Virus record (IMG/VR): IMGVR_UViG_3300047548_000985
Coordinates: 1 to 64,000 of that record
From: a virus
DNA length: 64,000 nucleotides
Strand: one strand, 5' to 3'
The stretch's first letter is position 1. Every line of letters starts with the position of its first letter. The notes beneath the pieces are model-generated. The model had not been told where the DNA came from, searched no databases, and worked only from the letters and a program-made list of their open reading frames with translations. This document shows, in pieces, positions 38,901 through 46,910 of the stretch. The translations under genes and the position numbers were made by a program.

Positions 38901-39296
38901 GATGTCTGTTATATTTTCAGTTGTTTGTATGCTTGTTATTTTTATAAATCCGCGAGCGGCTAGATTTCGTTTTGGTGTATAGTTGATTAAGTTGGCTAAC
39001 TTAATTACGCTGTCTCTTCGTTCAGCAGTATCGATGAAATTTTCTCTTGCATTCAAGTCTCCTCTAAATGCAAGTGCTTGTCCCATAAATGCAATTATAT
39101 CTAAAAGAGCAATGTACTCACTACTTTCAGTATAGTCGTTAAAAGTTTCTGGATAGTACAATCGCAAGTAATCAACGAAACTTTTTCTTAACGTTTCGTA
39201 ATCGTAACTTTGAAAATCAGCTTGCCTAAATGTTTGGTAAAGGGTCTTCCAATCATTTGCGCCAAAAATTGCAGACTGTCTTGAACTAGTAGCCAT
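35904..39296 (-). CDS. 6: Baseplate wedge protein gp6
   Basis: 1130 aa. The N-terminus (FGANDWKTLYQTFRQADFQSYDYETLRKSF, YLRLYYPETFNDYTESSEYIALLDIIAFMGQALAFRGDLNARENF) is the highly conserved gp6 start of T4-like phages, and the following SVIKLANLINYTPKRN is also diagnostic. gp6 dimers tie the six wedges into the ring of the baseplate and belong to the Baseplate_J-like superfamily. It is longer than T4 gp6 (660 aa), with extra sequence in the middle. The C-terminal part (TLSFGALYEIRCAPYEIFVN) agrees with cyanophage gp6. It lies between gp25 and the giant gp7-position gene, as in related phages, with a late promoter upstream. Confidence 0.93.
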   Translation of the reverse strand: MATSSRQSAIFGANDWKTLYQTFRQADFQSYDYETLRKSFVDYLRLYYPETFNDYTESSEYIALLDIIAFMGQALAFRGDLNARENFIDTAERRDSVIKLANLINYTPKRNLAARGFIKITSIQTTENITDINGLNLSGVPVIWNDPANPQWLEQFHSIINASLIDSQRVGRPGNSNTIQNVKTDEYSISLPGNSLPIVPFSGTVSGTPMNFELVSVTSLDEDFVYEIPPSPNGKFNILYRNDKLGYGSPNTGFFCYFKQGSLINYDFTISQQVSNQVVDVNVEGINNDDTWLFQVDNTTGDRTQWTQVENIYDNSMRKSTAEKKVFSVNSGANDVISFIFGDGVFGEIPIGTFRAYLRSSNALTYTIQINELRNISVSLSYQSRYGRVETLTMTLDLQLPVTNAQARESLTNIKERAPSRFYTQNRMVNGEDYNSFPFTLFSSIIKSKAVNRTSIGVARNFDLLDPTSKYSSTNSFSSDGALFQDDSDGSVSFTVNSVNDVVQFLTEDFVSILGSRRVRHYYEKIFSRFDPKFVPGNATPYTTAVYWKQLSVNGSDCTGYFYVKETISGQPVEIPVPIGIYSTTNLAYATVGALLKIEAPIGFTFNEKNKLVPLGTNPDQTTSYWTSILNVIGDGYNIGNGAMSDNTGPITLKGIISDGCKMSLIIPSFSNSLSSSLIQECIRRIELGQNFSLVFDNTLTTVQERWSIAEINDPNAFIKFTSLGNNRYGMTYKSISYFFGSVADTRFVFETDKLVYDPKSGKILKDHINVLKTNTKPNSLNALGRDYILNIIGQPVQADGYADDYSVEVTCTHQDNSNITVDPDFFASLTGYEQGGSTFGKYTFFQKVTDAYLLDRVQVVPTSDVVFTYANQSQIETVKYEYPEGQVFYAYAMDKFFTIEKDNTILNLMNVVELSNYTLSTGRQGFFFQYRHNSNNTSRINPGTTNIIDLYLVTQAYYNSYNNWIKDTTDTLIEPEIPTINQLTDAYSKINDYKMMSDSVILNSVKFKPLFGNKAAPKLQATIKVIKSSSTRASDSEIRSAVLDTINEYFNIDNWNFGDTFYFSELSAYLHKELGDYVSSVVIVPKDPTLSFGALYEIRCAPYEIFVNAAQATDIVVVSALTNAELLPS

Positions 39297-39318
39297 AATT
39301 ATACTCTCAGATGTAGTA

Positions 39319-39326
39319 TATTTATC
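39319..39326 (-). promoter_or_regulatory. T4-type late promoter (GATAAATA) for gp6
   Basis: GATAAATA on the minus strand, 22 bases upstream of the gp6 ATG at 39296, followed by GAGAG as a probable ribosome site. It lies in the 47-base gap after gp25. Confidence 0.7.
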
Positions 39327-39343
39327 GTCGGAAAAATTAGAGG

Positions 39344-39823
39344 TTACGCAAGTGTAGCGATCCCTGCAGCCTGATCAAAAATAAACTGCAAGTTTAAAAC
39401 TTCGTTGTTTGGTGAGATTGCGATTTCGACTTGTACCAAAATTGTATTGTTGTCGAATGAAACCTCAATGATGTTTGGAATGATCCTAGGATCTTGCTCA
39501 ATGATTCTTCTTACTTCTTGTTCGACTTGATTTTGAACAATAGTTGTATTGGGCTCAAATAAAAGACCCCACAAAGAAGTTCCATACGATGGGTTGCCTG
39601 GTTTTGATCCTTGTGGAATATTAAATGCATTGATTAAATCTTGCACCACTGCTTCATTATCCACTACTGTAAACTTTTTATTGTTAACAACTGGGATTAC
39701 TCCGCCATTGACGCCTCCGTAAACGCCAGTTGTAACTATTCCCATTTCTGAGCTAGTAGAGTTCACGCTCCTGTTTGTTGTTTTACAAGAATTTAACGTA
39801 GAAAACCCAATGTACGTTGGCAT
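39344..39823 (-). CDS. 25: Baseplate wedge protein gp25 (GPW/gp25 family)
   Basis: 159 aa. The family core is clear: AVVQDLINAFNIPQGSKPGNPSYGTSLWGLLFEPNT, then VEQEVRRIIEQDPRI, then strands ILVQVEIAIS. gp25 is part of the central wedge complex with gp6 and gp53 and is shared with type VI secretion and contractile injection systems, where it helps start sheath assembly. The N-terminal 50 residues are a low-complexity extension compared with minimal gp25. The start is two bases after the previous stop, with the ribosome site (CTGGAG) inside the end of that gene. Confidence 0.93.
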   Translation of the reverse strand: MPTYIGFSTLNSCKTTNRSVNSTSSEMGIVTTGVYGGVNGGVIPVVNNKKFTVVDNEAVVQDLINAFNIPQGSKPGNPSYGTSLWGLLFEPNTTIVQNQVEQEVRRIIEQDPRIIPNIIEVSFDNNTILVQVEIAISPNNEVLNLQFIFDQAAGIATLA

Positions 39824-39825
39824 AA

Positions 39826-40677
39826 TTATTTAACTCCAGGAATTTGAACTCTTGGGTCAAACATAAGTGCAGCGTCGTAAGCATTTATAGTAGGTACTGA
39901 TGTGACTGTCTTGACTGCTTTAGTTGAAGCCAATACAGGAACTTCTGCACCAAATCCTAATGCGGCTGCTGCGGCTGCTAATCCTGCCATCACTCCAGAT
40001 GGTATAACGGAACTTATTGCATTCATTAAACTACTCCCTGCTGAACTTAATGCACTCGACACTTGACCAGCGATATTTCCTACTGCACTTGTAACACTTG
40101 AAATTGCACCATTTACCATATTACTAATTGATGAAATTCCACCGGTGAGATTATTCAGCCCTGCTGCCAATGACCCGGTTATGTTACTAACCGCGCTTGT
40201 GACTCCAGCGATTGCCTCGCTTGCAGCACCGGCAATCTGACTTCCTATTGCCCCAGCTGCTCCTGCTACCTGTGTAACTGCTCCTTGTACCGCAGATGCA
40301 GCTTGCCCAGCGATTGCAGTTGCTGCGTTTTGTAGCGAAGAAGCCGATCCCGTTACACCACCCAATGCAGATGTAACCGAGTTTATTGCACCAGATACTG
40401 CTCCTTGTGCTTGTGCGGCTGCACCAGACAACGAGTTAACAACGCCTGAAACTTGTGATGAAACTTGCGATACTGCGCTTGACACCGCAGACGTACCTGA
40501 AGAAATCAAATTGGACGCTGACGCAGCAACCCCTGCGACTGGATCAAGAGACCCAACTGCTTGTAGTGAGGCGGAAAGTCCTGCCATACCAGAAAGAGTT
40601 TGGTCTGCTAGATTTGCAGCAAATGTTCCTACGCTGCTTAAACTAGATAGTGATGATACATTAGGTGCGATTGCCAT
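39826..40677 (-). CDS. Ala/Ser/Gly-rich structural protein (283 aa)
   Basis: The protein is a long string of small residues with V/I/L at regular spacing (SAVSSAVSQVSSQVSGVVNSL, GAAGAIGSQIAGAASEAIAGV), which would make amphipathic helices or a surface-seeking rod, and ends with a short ordered tail (VTSVPTINAYDAALMFDPRV). It has no Cys and hardly any charge. I do not recognise a family. The place between gp5 and gp25 and the tight packing (2-base gaps on both sides) put it in the baseplate/hub set. The composition resembles the first 80 residues of the 810-aa hub protein (SGLTGALAKAQNSIQ, GGIQGISSAVNNTVNS). Confidence 0.75.
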   Translation of the reverse strand: MAIAPNVSSLSSLSSVGTFAANLADQTLSGMAGLSASLQAVGSLDPVAGVAASASNLISSGTSAVSSAVSQVSSQVSGVVNSLSGAAAQAQGAVSGAINSVTSALGGVTGSASSLQNAATAIAGQAASAVQGAVTQVAGAAGAIGSQIAGAASEAIAGVTSAVSNITGSLAAGLNNLTGGISSISNMVNGAISSVTSAVGNIAGQVSSALSSAGSSLMNAISSVIPSGVMAGLAAAAAALGFGAEVPVLASTKAVKTVTSVPTINAYDAALMFDPRVQIPGVK

Positions 40678-40678
40678 A

Positions 40679-41233
40679 TTAAATTATCCCATTTTTTCTT
40701 GCTTCTATTGCATGATCCACACTTGTGGTTGCTGCAACGTTTAAAATTCCTGCTACTTTACCCGGTGGATCATCTTCTTGAATGATGTTTCTCATTATCA
40801 ATTGCTTTCGTGTAAATGAAAAAACATCAATCCTAGCATTTACTTGTGCAGTCTTGTTTAACAAAAACTGTGTTACATTATTTATGTAGTATTTACCAGT
40901 GAAAAGATTGGGAGGGATCATAGTTTCTAAACTTTTAGATTCGTCTATTCTTGCGTTAACAATGACATCTGACCCGTTCTTTAGTACACCTGCTATTACT
41001 AACTGAGTAGGTGTTTGCCCAAGATCACCGATTGCTAAAGTAACTTTGCCATCATAGTTATAGAATATTTCAAAGCCTTTTGTTTTTAAATTAGGGAAAG
41101 ACGCAGCAGCAGTTACTGCATTTTGTCCAATTAAAGCAGATGTGACGGTTGAATCAAATGCTCCCCCAATTGCGTTTGGCATAGGAACAGTTGAGATGAC
41201 TGCCTTAGTGACCAAAGCGTCTTTAATTTCCAT
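40679..41233 (-). CDS. Baseplate-associated structural protein (184 aa)
   Basis: 184 aa of mixed beta and helix with central strands (FEIFYNYDGKVTLAIGDLG, QLVIAGVLKNGSDVIVNARID) and a FTGKYYINNVTQFLL segment. Its ATG overlaps the gp5 stop (TAATG at 41231-41235 read on the minus strand), so it is probably translated together with gp5. That coupling argues for a hub or needle partner. No known family could be assigned from reading. Confidence 0.75.
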   Translation of the reverse strand: MEIKDALVTKAVISTVPMPNAIGGAFDSTVTSALIGQNAVTAAASFPNLKTKGFEIFYNYDGKVTLAIGDLGQTPTQLVIAGVLKNGSDVIVNARIDESKSLETMIPPNLFTGKYYINNVTQFLLNKTAQVNARIDVFSFTRKQLIMRNIIQEDDPPGKVAGILNVAATTSVDHAIEARKNGII

Positions 41234-42657
41234 TATCTTACCTCAAAGTTAACTTTTACGTCAACACCAAAATTAGCACCAGTCCAAGGTGAGTGTGCTG
41301 GACATCTCGATGTAATGCTTGGTAATTTTAGTGGCAATGGCCAAAATCCTGTGGGTTTTAGAATAGTCTCGTCGTGCAATTTAATTGGTATAGCCGGGAC
41401 TTTTTGTGGAACAAGACATGTGCTTCCGGAGTTAATATTTACGGGTGATCCATTTATATATGTGGTCGCGCTACTTGCATACGATGCGTCACCACCAGAC
41501 AACATGCTCATGCCTCCATCCACTTTAACGGTGAAACTACTGATCACATACTGGTTAAACGTAGTTCCAACTCTAAAGTTCATATCTTTTTTAGTAGTGA
41601 CATTTAATTGTTCTGCGTAAATGTTCATTTTTTTCTTCGCATGGAAGTTAATGTCTCTATCAGCATGTAAATTGACATCTCCTTCAGAACGAACATTAAA
41701 ACTGTTTGCGGTGTACATGTCAATTGTACCTTCGAGGCCCATTTCTATCCAAGACTTACCACTTGAATGCATAATGAAAATTGATTGAATTGTATCATTC
41801 ATCATAATCATATGACCAGTGGTTGTACGCAAACGCATCAATTGATCCGCACCGCCAGCATCACCATCATCCATTGTAAACGTGTGGCCACCTCGCCTTG
41901 CATCAACGTTTAATGAGGGATCTGATCCTCCAATCCTCGGAGCATCTTTTTGTCCGCCCATATAAACAGGTCGACCTGGAGTACTTATACCAAATACTCT
42001 ACTAGGTGATTCTCTCATTGCACTTGATCCGATTACTCCTCGATCTGGATCACGAATTAATCCTTGATGAAACAGAACCGCTGCATGATATGAATGAACT
42101 GGTTTAATTTCTGTTTCGTAAAAAATTGATCCAGCGATGCTAGGGTCATTATCGTTTATTTCAGTAACAGGAAATCTAGGCACATCTACATATTTCTGTG
42201 CTTCAACTGGATTCAATGTTGCCTCGCTTGGAGGGACAGATCCAATTGCAGGAATCATTTGATTAAATGCAGGTTGCGGGATGCATCCAATATAGTACCC
42301 AAAGTTAATATCACCACGCAAGAAAATACAAACTACATGCGTCTCTAAGTCAGGCGGGGTATACCAAAATCCATAAGAATGGGGATCGTTAATATATTTA
42401 CCTACCCCGGACCTTGGTGAAGGACCGTTTGTTTGTCCATAAAAAGGGGACATATAACTTACTGTTACCCAACTGTTTCTATCATCAGGATCAGATGCAC
42501 CAAACTCGGAGATATAAACTTGTAGTCGACCACTCTTAAGAGAATCGACATTGTTTTTTACAATCCCCAAAACTGGATAATTGACAACCTTTTGACCAGG
42601 TTTATCGGGACTAAACCCTGATGTTACACCCCTAACTTTTGAAACGTCATCTGCCAT
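41233..42657 (-). CDS. 5: Baseplate hub/needle protein gp5, without lysozyme domain
   Basis: 474 aa. An N-terminal OB-fold-like part (VVNYPVLGIVKNNVDSLKSGRLQVYI, VTVSYMSPFYGQTNG, SYGFWYTPPDLETHVVCIFLRGD, FGYYIGCIP) corresponds to T4 gp5/VgrG. The region at about residues 285-385 shows the regular short-strand pattern of the gp5 triple beta-helix needle (TIDMYTANSFNVRSEGDVNLHADRDINFHAKKKMNIYAEQ in pieces of eight to ten residues). T4 gp5 carries a lysozyme domain between these parts; here there is none, and a lysozyme-like domain is instead found in the tape-measure protein. The hub trimer forms the piercing needle under the tail tube. Confidence 0.88.
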   Translation of the reverse strand: MADDVSKVRGVTSGFSPDKPGQKVVNYPVLGIVKNNVDSLKSGRLQVYISEFGASDPDDRNSWVTVSYMSPFYGQTNGPSPRSGVGKYINDPHSYGFWYTPPDLETHVVCIFLRGDINFGYYIGCIPQPAFNQMIPAIGSVPPSEATLNPVEAQKYVDVPRFPVTEINDNDPSIAGSIFYETEIKPVHSYHAAVLFHQGLIRDPDRGVIGSSAMRESPSRVFGISTPGRPVYMGGQKDAPRIGGSDPSLNVDARRGGHTFTMDDGDAGGADQLMRLRTTTGHMIMMNDTIQSIFIMHSSGKSWIEMGLEGTIDMYTANSFNVRSEGDVNLHADRDINFHAKKKMNIYAEQLNVTTKKDMNFRVGTTFNQYVISSFTVKVDGGMSMLSGGDASYASSATTYINGSPVNINSGSTCLVPQKVPAIPIKLHDETILKPTGFWPLPLKLPSITSRCPAHSPWTGANFGVDVKVNFEVR

Positions 42658-42661
42658 TTAT

Positions 42662-45094
42662 TTATCCTTGATATTCGAATTGCCCCGCATCTTCATCCTG
42701 ACCTGCGGGAGTTGGTTTGATTTCTTGTTCGATTGGAGTAGGTGCTGATACTGGTGTATCTTGTACATTTGCACCTGCATTTGCCGGGGCTGCAGGAGCA
42801 GACTGATTTGGTGGAGGATTATTAGAAATCACAAAGCCTCCACCGTATACATTGTTTAATCGATCATCTAAAACTAGAAATGCATCCAAATTCTGTGTAA
42901 ATTTTCCTTTACTAAACGAACTTTTAACAGAACGTAGTTGATAAACAAATCCAGTAGGTGCTTCAGTTTTGGCTGAAGCATAGAATCTAATGTCACGGTT
43001 AACATCCATAGTTCCATCATCTTTTTTAAAGTCGGTTACTTGTTGGAAAATAATTTCAACAAAAACCTGTCCTCCTGTTGGATTAATCGTAAAATTATCC
43101 ATACCATAAAACGATTCGAACAGTTTATTTAACCCTGCACTGGTGGAGTAAATTATATAATCTGGATCTCCTGTTATTTGAATGTTAGTTTCTATCGTAT
43201 CACCCGGTGAATAAAGGTCCGTCATAACACCCTCGACTGGAATAGCCGACCTAGCCGATCTATTTGCTTGCATGGCGTCTGGTGCAGCGGTGGTATCAGT
43301 AATACCACCGTATGCTGGATTCCCTACATTATCTGGAGCTGATTTAACGTAATACAAGTTATTAAAATTTTGCTCATAACTTAAAATGTTTGTATTTTTT
43401 CCAGTGTACCAATACTCATATACCTTGTGAGGACCTAAGTATTGAGATGGATTGCCAAATGCTGAACGAAGGTACGGAACTTTATATGTTTGAACCATGT
43501 AGGTTATTTTATAGGTAAAAGTATTTCTTTCTTTTGAAAACCCCTTTACTTCTACCTTTGGAGTAATAGTAAACCATTTCATCGGTTCTGCTGACTTATT
43601 TTCATCATAGCTATTGCCGTTTGGGTTTTGCTCACTACCTGTTCTATTTGTCTTTAAGACTTTCACCATTTTTTCTGGGAAAGAGCTGACTGCAATCATT
43701 TGTTCTATTGTTTGAATAATAGATTGCCCCTCTGGTATTGTAAACGTTTTTGTATTTTTATTAGGAGCTGCTACCTGAGTTAGGTTTTGACTAGAGTTTA
43801 CAGTTTGGTTAATTTTACCTAAATTATTACCGTCTAGTTCTTTTACTCTGTCAAACTCTTTTTTTAGTTTTGAGTTTACTAACAAAGCGTTTTTAATTTC
43901 GGTGATAGCGTCAGGTGAGTATTCAATTTTGTAATCAGTCGTTATAGTAAGCTTTGCATTTTCACCATTTTTTCTAGGTTTTAGAAATTTTTGCTGCTCA
44001 TCATTCATATGATCGATAAAACTTTGAATAGCATCACCCACTGTAATTGCGCTAACTTCACAGTTAGATTTAACTCGACCATCGATTTGTCCTATGCCTA
44101 TTAATTCATTCACGTTTGCGGCTGTTACTTTATAACAAGTGACTCTTCCGTCCAATTTAAATTCTATTTTTGTTATTTTTATTGCAAACACTCGTTCAAA
44201 TAACCCATTCTTATCAACCAAGGAAACATCATTTCCTCCTTTATAAGTATCTCCAGTTACAACATTTCCGTCTTTGTCATACCCAAAGAATCTTATTGCA
44301 ATTGCGTAGTGTTGATTTATTGCGCTTTGACTTTGTGAAATTCCAGGTATTTTTGATTTAGCTAATATGGTTTTGGCCGCAGTTGTAAGTCTATTAACAA
44401 AAGAAATACTATAAGGCTCATAAATATTAAACTCAAAGTCAATCGATGAGGTTGTTGCTGGGTTATTTTCAATCGCAGTTTTTGTATCAAACTTTAAGTC
44501 ATCAATATAAACATCTAACTTTTCAAACCCAGGAGCTCTCTTTACTTTGTCAGGAGTTGGTTGCCCACTACTACCACTTTGACAAACTAAAACTGCTTCC
44601 CCTCTTTCTATCGCTCTAGCTAAACCAGGACCACCTTCTGCTACTAAACTATTTTGTGCTTCCGGGGTAAGCATATAAAGACTAATTTGATATGTAAAAC
44701 TAGAAAAGTCATCAAGCGGATTGCTTTTTCTCCTACCGACTGGTCCAGTTGACGTAGATTTTTTTGGGCTATCTGTTTTATTTACCCCAGTGTTTGTGTT
44801 AGATCGTGAAAGTAAATTAGAAGCGATCTTATTTCTATTTGTAACTGGGGAAAGTAAATTCGTAACTGCTGTTTTGGCCTGACCGGGTGCTGATGAAGCC
44901 AATCTACTGAGTGAAGAAACCCCTGAAGTCACAGAATTAACTGTATTGTTTACAGCACTAGAAATACCTTGAATGCCACCAGTGAGTGAACCGAATGGCA
45001 CTCCTATATCTTCTTGTATTGAATTCTGAGCTTTTGCTAATGCACCAGTTAGTCCGCTTATAAACGGAGGGTCAGTTAGATTGAAAAATGACAT
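42662..45094 (-). CDS. Baseplate hub protein, gp27-like (810 aa)
   Basis: It lies directly upstream of gp5, the place of the hub trimer gene in many T4-like phages. The first 80 residues are low-complexity small residues, followed by a basic linker (KTDSPKKSTSTGPVGRRKSNP). The body has VFAIKITKIEFKLDGRVTCYKVTAANVNE and WFTITPKVEVKGF, ITYMVQTYKVPYLRSAF, YEYWYTGKNTNILSYEQNFNNLYY: beta-rich hub-type sequence with the Y-Y-W signature of large gp27-like hubs. It is twice the length of T4 gp27 (391 aa). The C-terminus is Pro/Ala-rich. Assignment is by position and general pattern, so it could be another hub component. Confidence 0.7.
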   Translation of the reverse strand: MSFFNLTDPPFISGLTGALAKAQNSIQEDIGVPFGSLTGGIQGISSAVNNTVNSVTSGVSSLSRLASSAPGQAKTAVTNLLSPVTNRNKIASNLLSRSNTNTGVNKTDSPKKSTSTGPVGRRKSNPLDDFSSFTYQISLYMLTPEAQNSLVAEGGPGLARAIERGEAVLVCQSGSSGQPTPDKVKRAPGFEKLDVYIDDLKFDTKTAIENNPATTSSIDFEFNIYEPYSISFVNRLTTAAKTILAKSKIPGISQSQSAINQHYAIAIRFFGYDKDGNVVTGDTYKGGNDVSLVDKNGLFERVFAIKITKIEFKLDGRVTCYKVTAANVNELIGIGQIDGRVKSNCEVSAITVGDAIQSFIDHMNDEQQKFLKPRKNGENAKLTITTDYKIEYSPDAITEIKNALLVNSKLKKEFDRVKELDGNNLGKINQTVNSSQNLTQVAAPNKNTKTFTIPEGQSIIQTIEQMIAVSSFPEKMVKVLKTNRTGSEQNPNGNSYDENKSAEPMKWFTITPKVEVKGFSKERNTFTYKITYMVQTYKVPYLRSAFGNPSQYLGPHKVYEYWYTGKNTNILSYEQNFNNLYYVKSAPDNVGNPAYGGITDTTAAPDAMQANRSARSAIPVEGVMTDLYSPGDTIETNIQITGDPDYIIYSTSAGLNKLFESFYGMDNFTINPTGGQVFVEIIFQQVTDFKKDDGTMDVNRDIRFYASAKTEAPTGFVYQLRSVKSSFSKGKFTQNLDAFLVLDDRLNNVYGGGFVISNNPPPNQSAPAAPANAGANVQDTPVSAPTPIEQEIKPTPAGQDEDAGQFEYQG

Positions 45095-45394
45095 TTAGAA
45101 TCCTAATGTTGATTTTAAATTAGTAAGTTTAGGTAAATAGATGTTTGTCCCTGCGACAAAATCAAAAAGAGGATCTTTGAGACGATTGGGATTTCTCTGT
45201 GCAAAGACCCACCATAACCTACTTTCATTATAAAGATCATGAGCCAGTAAATCTGGTCTTAGATGATAAACTTGGTTTATTGTCCATAGCTGATCTGTTG
45301 CATCCATAGGAACTTTTCTGTTTTCCATTACATCGAGGTAAAGATTGTCTACAACTGATGTAAAAAAGTAAGGGCTTACCTTAGAATATGACAT
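45095..45394 (-). CDS. 53: Baseplate wedge protein gp53-like (99 aa)
   Basis: I take the ATG at 45394, which overlaps the previous stop (TAATG), rather than the TTG two codons upstream. The sequence MSYSKVSPYFFTSV, LDVMENRKVPMDATDQLWTINQVYHLRPDLLAHDLYNESRLWWVFAQRNPNRLKDPLFDF, GTNIYLPK fits the gp53/LysM-like tail protein pattern: a Y-xRPDLLAxDLY start, a WWVFAxxN core and a G-xxIYLP end. gp53 binds gp6 and gp25 in the wedge; LysM-like tail-X proteins have the same end. The fit is good but the protein is short compared with T4 gp53 (196 aa). Confidence 0.75.
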   Translation of the reverse strand: MSYSKVSPYFFTSVVDNLYLDVMENRKVPMDATDQLWTINQVYHLRPDLLAHDLYNESRLWWVFAQRNPNRLKDPLFDFVAGTNIYLPKLTNLKSTLGF

Positions 45395-46803
45395 TACCAA
45401 ATTCCTCTTAGTTTTCCTTGTGCGTATTTCTCAACGCTAAAGTTATTGCTGATATCACTTCTAGTGACAATAGGTATGCAAGTTAAGTTAATTTGCATTT
45501 TCGTAGGAACATAAGTTGCATCTGTTCTAGTCAACGATGTGAACTTAGGAGGTGAGGTCGCAGCACCAGGTCGAAGATTAGAAGAAAACAATCTGTTAAG
45601 TCCAGGTACGTTGACATTTTGTTTATACTTGTAGGGATCTAAGGTTACTCCTGTTGTAGCTTTAGGTCCAGTTCTAATATAGTCAACATCATCCGGTAAA
45701 TTATACTGAAATGTATTAACTAACAAAGGATGATTATCAAATTGATACGGACCTAATCCCGTCAAGAAACACAGCGGCGGAGGTGTACCCCTAACTGGAT
45801 TTGCATCCTGTCCATAAAACATTTTTGTTACACTTCTAAAAAAGTGTATCACTGCTAATAAGTAGTTTGCTTCTTCTAAATCTTGGGCTGTAAAATAAGC
45901 AGTTATGTTAATTTGACTTACTTCGCTGTTCTTGTATTGATAGAATTTGTAATTCGTATGTGCTAAGTCAGCCGGTTCATAATTCGCCTGATAAGAAAAT
46001 CCTATTTGAGGTAAGTAAGGGAAAATTACACCATCTGTTTCTTTTAGTGGAAATAAAGGATCATTTGGCTGCGCTGCTCTGTAAAGATAAGTTGCACTCT
46101 TTGCAAGAGACAACTTAACTCTCCAATCACCATTTGCTTTGCTTGTAGGTTCTTCGGATGCTATCTTAGCTGTGTTCGCTCTGTTTAGGTCTGTATTGAT
46201 TCCCAATTCACCTAATGCAGCATCAGTAGGTAAATCAGTATTGATACCCAGTTCTCCGACATCAGCAACCCCATCTGGCACTGGTGGTTCAGTTAATGCT
46301 GTATTGATTCCCAATTCACCTAATGCAGCATCAGTAGGTAAATCAGTATTGATACCCAGTTCTCCGACATCAGCGACCCCATCTGGCACAGGTGGATCTT
46401 CTAACGGTACAGGAGGAGAAGAGGTTTCTTGCAGACTTAATGAGATTCGATTTGTAACTTCATCAATACTGACAGGTGCCCACCCTCTAGCAACAAAAAA
46501 GTTATCTTCTGTTCCGGTGAGTCGTTGATCGGTTACACTCGTGCTGGTTGCGCTTATACCACTAACTATGCCCCTTAGCCCTACACCACCACCTCCTCCT
46601 GCTCCCTCTTGCTCTAATTGTCTTGCTAAGCCGGTAACTATATTATCTAAATTTGTGTTTGTATAACCGAAACTTACGATTTGAGATGCTACTTGCCCCG
46701 TCGGGGCCGTAACAGTAATAGTCTGCTCGTTGGTCACAGTGTCCAAAACACTAGTAGTAACTGTCCCATCAGTGGCTGTGTAAGTACTCGTATATTGTGG
46801 CAT
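45394..46803 (-). CDS. Tail-tube cap/baseplate protein (gp48/gp54-like), 469 aa
   Basis: The C-terminal 230 residues look like the tube-initiator class: LPQIGFSYQANYEPADLAHTNYKFYQYKNSEVSQINITAYFTAQDLEEANYLLAVIHFFRSVTKMFYG (in pieces), LGPYQFDNHPLLVNTFQYNLP, then PTKMQINLTCIPIVTRSD and a short basic end. The N-terminal half is low complexity and holds a 36-residue tandem repeat. It is the first gene of the minus-strand module, with its own late promoter. gp48 and gp54 sit on top of the hub and start tube polymerisation. I cannot tell which of the two it resembles more. Confidence 0.65.
   Translation of the reverse strand: MPQYTSTYTATDGTVTTSVLDTVTNEQTITVTAPTGQVASQIVSFGYTNTNLDNIVTGLARQLEQEGAGGGGGVGLRGIVSGISATSTSVTDQRLTGTEDNFFVARGWAPVSIDEVTNRISLSLQETSSPPVPLEDPPVPDGVADVGELGINTDLPTDAALGELGINTALTEPPVPDGVADVGELGINTDLPTDAALGELGINTDLNRANTAKIASEEPTSKANGDWRVKLSLAKSATYLYRAAQPNDPLFPLKETDGVIFPYLPQIGFSYQANYEPADLAHTNYKFYQYKNSEVSQINITAYFTAQDLEEANYLLAVIHFFRSVTKMFYGQDANPVRGTPPPLCFLTGLGPYQFDNHPLLVNTFQYNLPDDVDYIRTGPKATTGVTLDPYKYKQNVNVPGLNRLFSSNLRPGAATSPPKFTSLTRTDATYVPTKMQINLTCIPIVTRSDISNNFSVEKYAQGKLRGIW
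46192..46407 (-). repeat. 108-bp in-frame tandem repeat in the tail-cap gene
   Basis: Two near-identical units start at about 46201 and 46309 (TCCCAATTCACCTAATGCAG in both), an offset of 108 bases or 36 codons. Each encodes GELGINTDLPTDAALGELGI plus PPVPDGVADV. The motif GELGINTxL also recurs within the unit. Only a few bases differ, so the duplication is recent. Confidence 0.9.
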
Positions 46804-46825
46804 ATTAAACTTTAATCCTCAGTTA

Positions 46826-46833
46826 TATTTATC
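46826..46833 (-). promoter_or_regulatory. T4-type late promoter (GATAAATA) heading the tail module
   Basis: GATAAATA on the minus strand, 22 bases before the ATG at 46803. It is the first late promoter of the long minus-strand tail operon and lies after the homing endonuclease gene. Confidence 0.7.
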
Positions 46834-46867
46834 AGATAAATAAAGTACTATTTTTACCTTTCCCTCT

Positions 46868-46892
46868 TAGGATTGCTTTCTCCTATCAATCC
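46868..46892 (-). terminator. Hairpin between homing endonuclease and tail-cap gene
   Basis: AGGATTG at 46868-46874 pairs with CAATCCT at 46886-46892, a 7-bp stem with an 11-base loop, placed 20 bases after the endonuclease stop on the minus strand. There is no clear T-run, so it may end transcription weakly, protect a 3' end, or mark the border of the inserted gene. Confidence 0.4.
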
Positions 46893-46910
46893 TGTTAAAG
46901 TCTTACACAT

